This document shows, in pieces, positions 4,233 through 5,391 of a stretch of 5,391 bases of DNA; position 1 is the stretch's first letter; every line of letters starts with the position of its first letter. The notes beneath the pieces are model-generated. The model saw only the letters and a list, made by a program, of their open reading frames with translations. It was not told the DNA's origin and did no database searches. Where the stretch lies: positions 1-5,391 of the forward strand of contig JALOSH010000168.1 in NCBI GenBank assembly GCA_025458545.1, in the 5' to 3' direction. The position numbers and the translations under genes were made by a program. Source of the stretch: Hydrogenophaga sp. (lineage in GTDB: Bacteria; Pseudomonadota; Gammaproteobacteria; Burkholderiales; Burkholderiaceae).

Positions 4233-5086
4233 CCATTGACTTGAGCGCCCAGCCAGAGCTGGTGTGGCTGGCGCAGCTGCTGGCCGACGTGCAACGCGCT
4301 GCGCCAAACCTGGAGCTGATCCTGGTGGGCGCGATGGCGCGCGATCTGCTGCTGCACCACGCGCACGGCGTCGCCATCCAGCGCGCCACCCACGACGTGG
4401 ACTTTGCAATGGCTGCAGCCGACTGGCCGGCATTTCACGCCGCCAAGCAGGCATTGATCGGCAGCGGTCTGTTTGTGGCGCACCGGCACGCGGCTCACAA
4501 GCTGCAACACAGCCGCTACGGCTGGATCGACCTGATTCCCTTCGGCGCGCTGGAAGCAGCCGACGGCACGATCGCCTGGCCGCCTGCGGGCGATGAAGTG
4601 ATGGAGATTCTGGGCTACCGCGAAGCCGCGCACACGGCGGTCACGATCCATCTGCCCCAGAGCATTCGTGCAAAAGCCGTCGCGCTGCCCATGCTGGCCG
4701 TGCTCAAGGTGCTGGCTTGGCAGGAGCGCCATCTGCAGGCGCCCACCAAAGACGCCTTTGATCTGGCAGTGATCCTGCGTTACCACCTGCCTGCCGGCAA
4801 TGCAGAACGCTTGTACGCCGAGCATGCCCATCTTCTGGACGCGCCAGACTTCGACATGGACACCGCCAGCGCCTGGCTCACCGGCCATGATGCGCGGCTG
4901 CTCATCGATCAATCCAGCACGCGCAGCGCCCAATTGATCGGTCGCCTGAACCAGATTCTGGAGGCCGAAACGCACCCGGACAGCAGCGCGCAACTCGCCT
5001 TGACCATGCACCCCGCGCGCAGCAACCAGGCCGTGCGCTGGCTCGCTGCATTCCATGCCGGCCTCAACGGCCAACCCACACCATGA
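4229..5086 (+). CDS. AbiEii-like nucleotidyltransferase toxin
   Basis: A 285-residue protein with a nucleotidyltransferase fold, in the position of the toxin of a type IV toxin-antitoxin pair. AbiEii-type toxins transfer nucleotides, for some members to tRNA, and stop growth until the antitoxin acts. Motifs seen: LILVGAMARDLLL (30-42), DVDFA with the metal-binding pair Asp56 and Asp58, a probable third acidic residue in WIDLIPF (Asp101), and LKVLAWQERH followed by KDAFDLAVILRYH (Lys160, Arg167, Lys174, Asp175, Asp178), the usual basic and acidic motifs of this family. The first motif reads GAMARD where canonical AbiEii has GGS/GGT, which recalls tRNA nucleotidyltransferases (GGxxRD). No own ribosome binding site is visible; translation probably depends on the ATGA overlap with the regulator. 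The C-terminal 90 residues (about 195-285) have no motif I recognise. A house-keeping nucleotidyltransferase is less likely given the partner. Confidence 0.83.
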   Translation: MTIDLSAQPELVWLAQLLADVQRAAPNLELILVGAMARDLLLHHAHGVAIQRATHDVDFAMAAADWPAFHAAKQALIGSGLFVAHRHAAHKLQHSRYGWIDLIPFGALEAADGTIAWPPAGDEVMEILGYREAAHTAVTIHLPQSIRAKAVALPMLAVLKVLAWQERHLQAPTKDAFDLAVILRYHLPAGNAERLYAEHAHLLDAPDFDMDTASAWLTGHDARLLIDQSSTRSAQLIGRLNQILEAETHPDSSAQLALTMHPARSNQAVRWLAAFHAGLNGQPTP

Positions 5087-5391
5087 CCCACAAAGCTGCC
5101 CCCCTGCCCCAACTCCTCGCCACCCACCGCTCCATCCGCAGCTTCAAGCCGCAGCCGATCGACGCCGATCTGATTACCGAGGTGCTGGGCGAGGCGGTGG
5201 CAGGTGGGTCGTCCTCGGGCAACCTGAACAGCTTCTCGATGGTGCTGACGCAGGACGAGGCGCGCAAGCGCCGGCTCTATGAACTGCACTTCGAGCAGGA
5301 GATGGTGCTGCAGGCGCCGCTGGTGGTGACCTTCTGCGCGGACTTTCATCGCACGCGGCGCTGGCTGGCGCGCCGCGGTGCGCGGGACAAC
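5083..5391 (+). CDS. Nitroreductase family protein, N-terminal part (3' end outside window)
   Basis: The first 103 residues of an FMN-dependent, probably NAD(P)H-using oxidoreductase of the nitroreductase family; the frame is still open at the window end. Visible are HRSIRSF (15-21), where the Arg/Ser residues contact the FMN phosphate, KPQPIDADLI, the GGSSSGNLNSFSM segment (41-53) of the FMN site, and QAPLVVTFCADFHRTRRWLA (78-97), typical of the NfsA-like branch. ATG at 5083 overlaps the toxin stop codon (ATGA) and no separate ribosome binding site is visible, so it appears translationally coupled to the toxin gene. The 11-base junction ACACCATGACC is the same as at the regulator/toxin junction. 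Whether it is functionally part of the toxin-antitoxin operon or simply cotranscribed cannot be told from this sequence. Substrates are unknown. Confidence 0.88.
   Translation, partial: MTHKAAPLPQLLATHRSIRSFKPQPIDADLITEVLGEAVAGGSSSGNLNSFSMVLTQDEARKRRLYELHFEQEMVLQAPLVVTFCADFHRTRRWLARRGARDN

Noticed and set aside
4199..5074. Long open frame of 291 codons on the minus strand opposite the toxin gene
   Set aside because: GC-rich coding DNA often leaves the opposite strand open. The plus-strand protein has clear nucleotidyltransferase motifs and the antisense product has none.

Overview
The window looks like a chromosomal segment from a GC-rich betaproteobacterium, most likely of the Comamonadaceae (Acidovorax/Comamonas/Delftia relatives). 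The GyrB C-terminus and the GC-rich codon use fit this; the family-level assignment is by recognition, not by a search. gyrB usually lies close to dnaA and dnaN, so the segment is probably not far from the replication origin.

Layout, left to right. (1) Positions 2-652 hold the 3' end of gyrB on the + strand, followed 36 bp later by a MOSC-domain gene (689-1228). (2) Positions 1231-2590 are a block of visibly lower GC carrying two minus-strand genes in tandem: a 131-aa protein of unknown function (2073-2468, with a perfect AAGGAGG ribosome binding site) and an HNH endonuclease resembling orphan restriction enzymes (1247-2056). (3) This block is flanked by a 126-bp direct repeat: the 3' end of the MOSC gene (1105-1230) occurs again at 2591-2716 with 117/126 identical bases and no gaps. 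The second copy is a headless MOSC remnant, so the nuclease block looks like a cassette that entered at the MOSC 3' end with a long duplication, or that brought its own version of the 3' end. (4) Positions 2717-3054 have no gene but contain overlapping, mutually exclusive inverted repeats. (5) Positions 3055-4232 hold a regulatory region and an AbiEi-family antitoxin/regulator, 4229-5086 an AbiEii-like nucleotidyltransferase, and 5083-5391 the start of a nitroreductase. These three genes are joined by two ATGA stop/start overlaps.

The AbiEi promoter region carries eight copies (some degenerate) of the 8-mer TTGTCCAC. They form two nested palindromes, each with four half-sites that are exactly symmetric about one base (3082 and 3159). 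The first overlaps a likely -35 box and the second covers the probable transcription and translation starts. This suggests autorepression by the antitoxin, as known for AbiEi proteins, with a doubled operator.

Taken together, a gyrB-MOSC housekeeping unit is followed by two probable defence or selfish modules: an HNH nuclease cassette with a 3'-end duplication, and a type IV toxin-antitoxin-like operon that appears to be translationally coupled to a nitroreductase.
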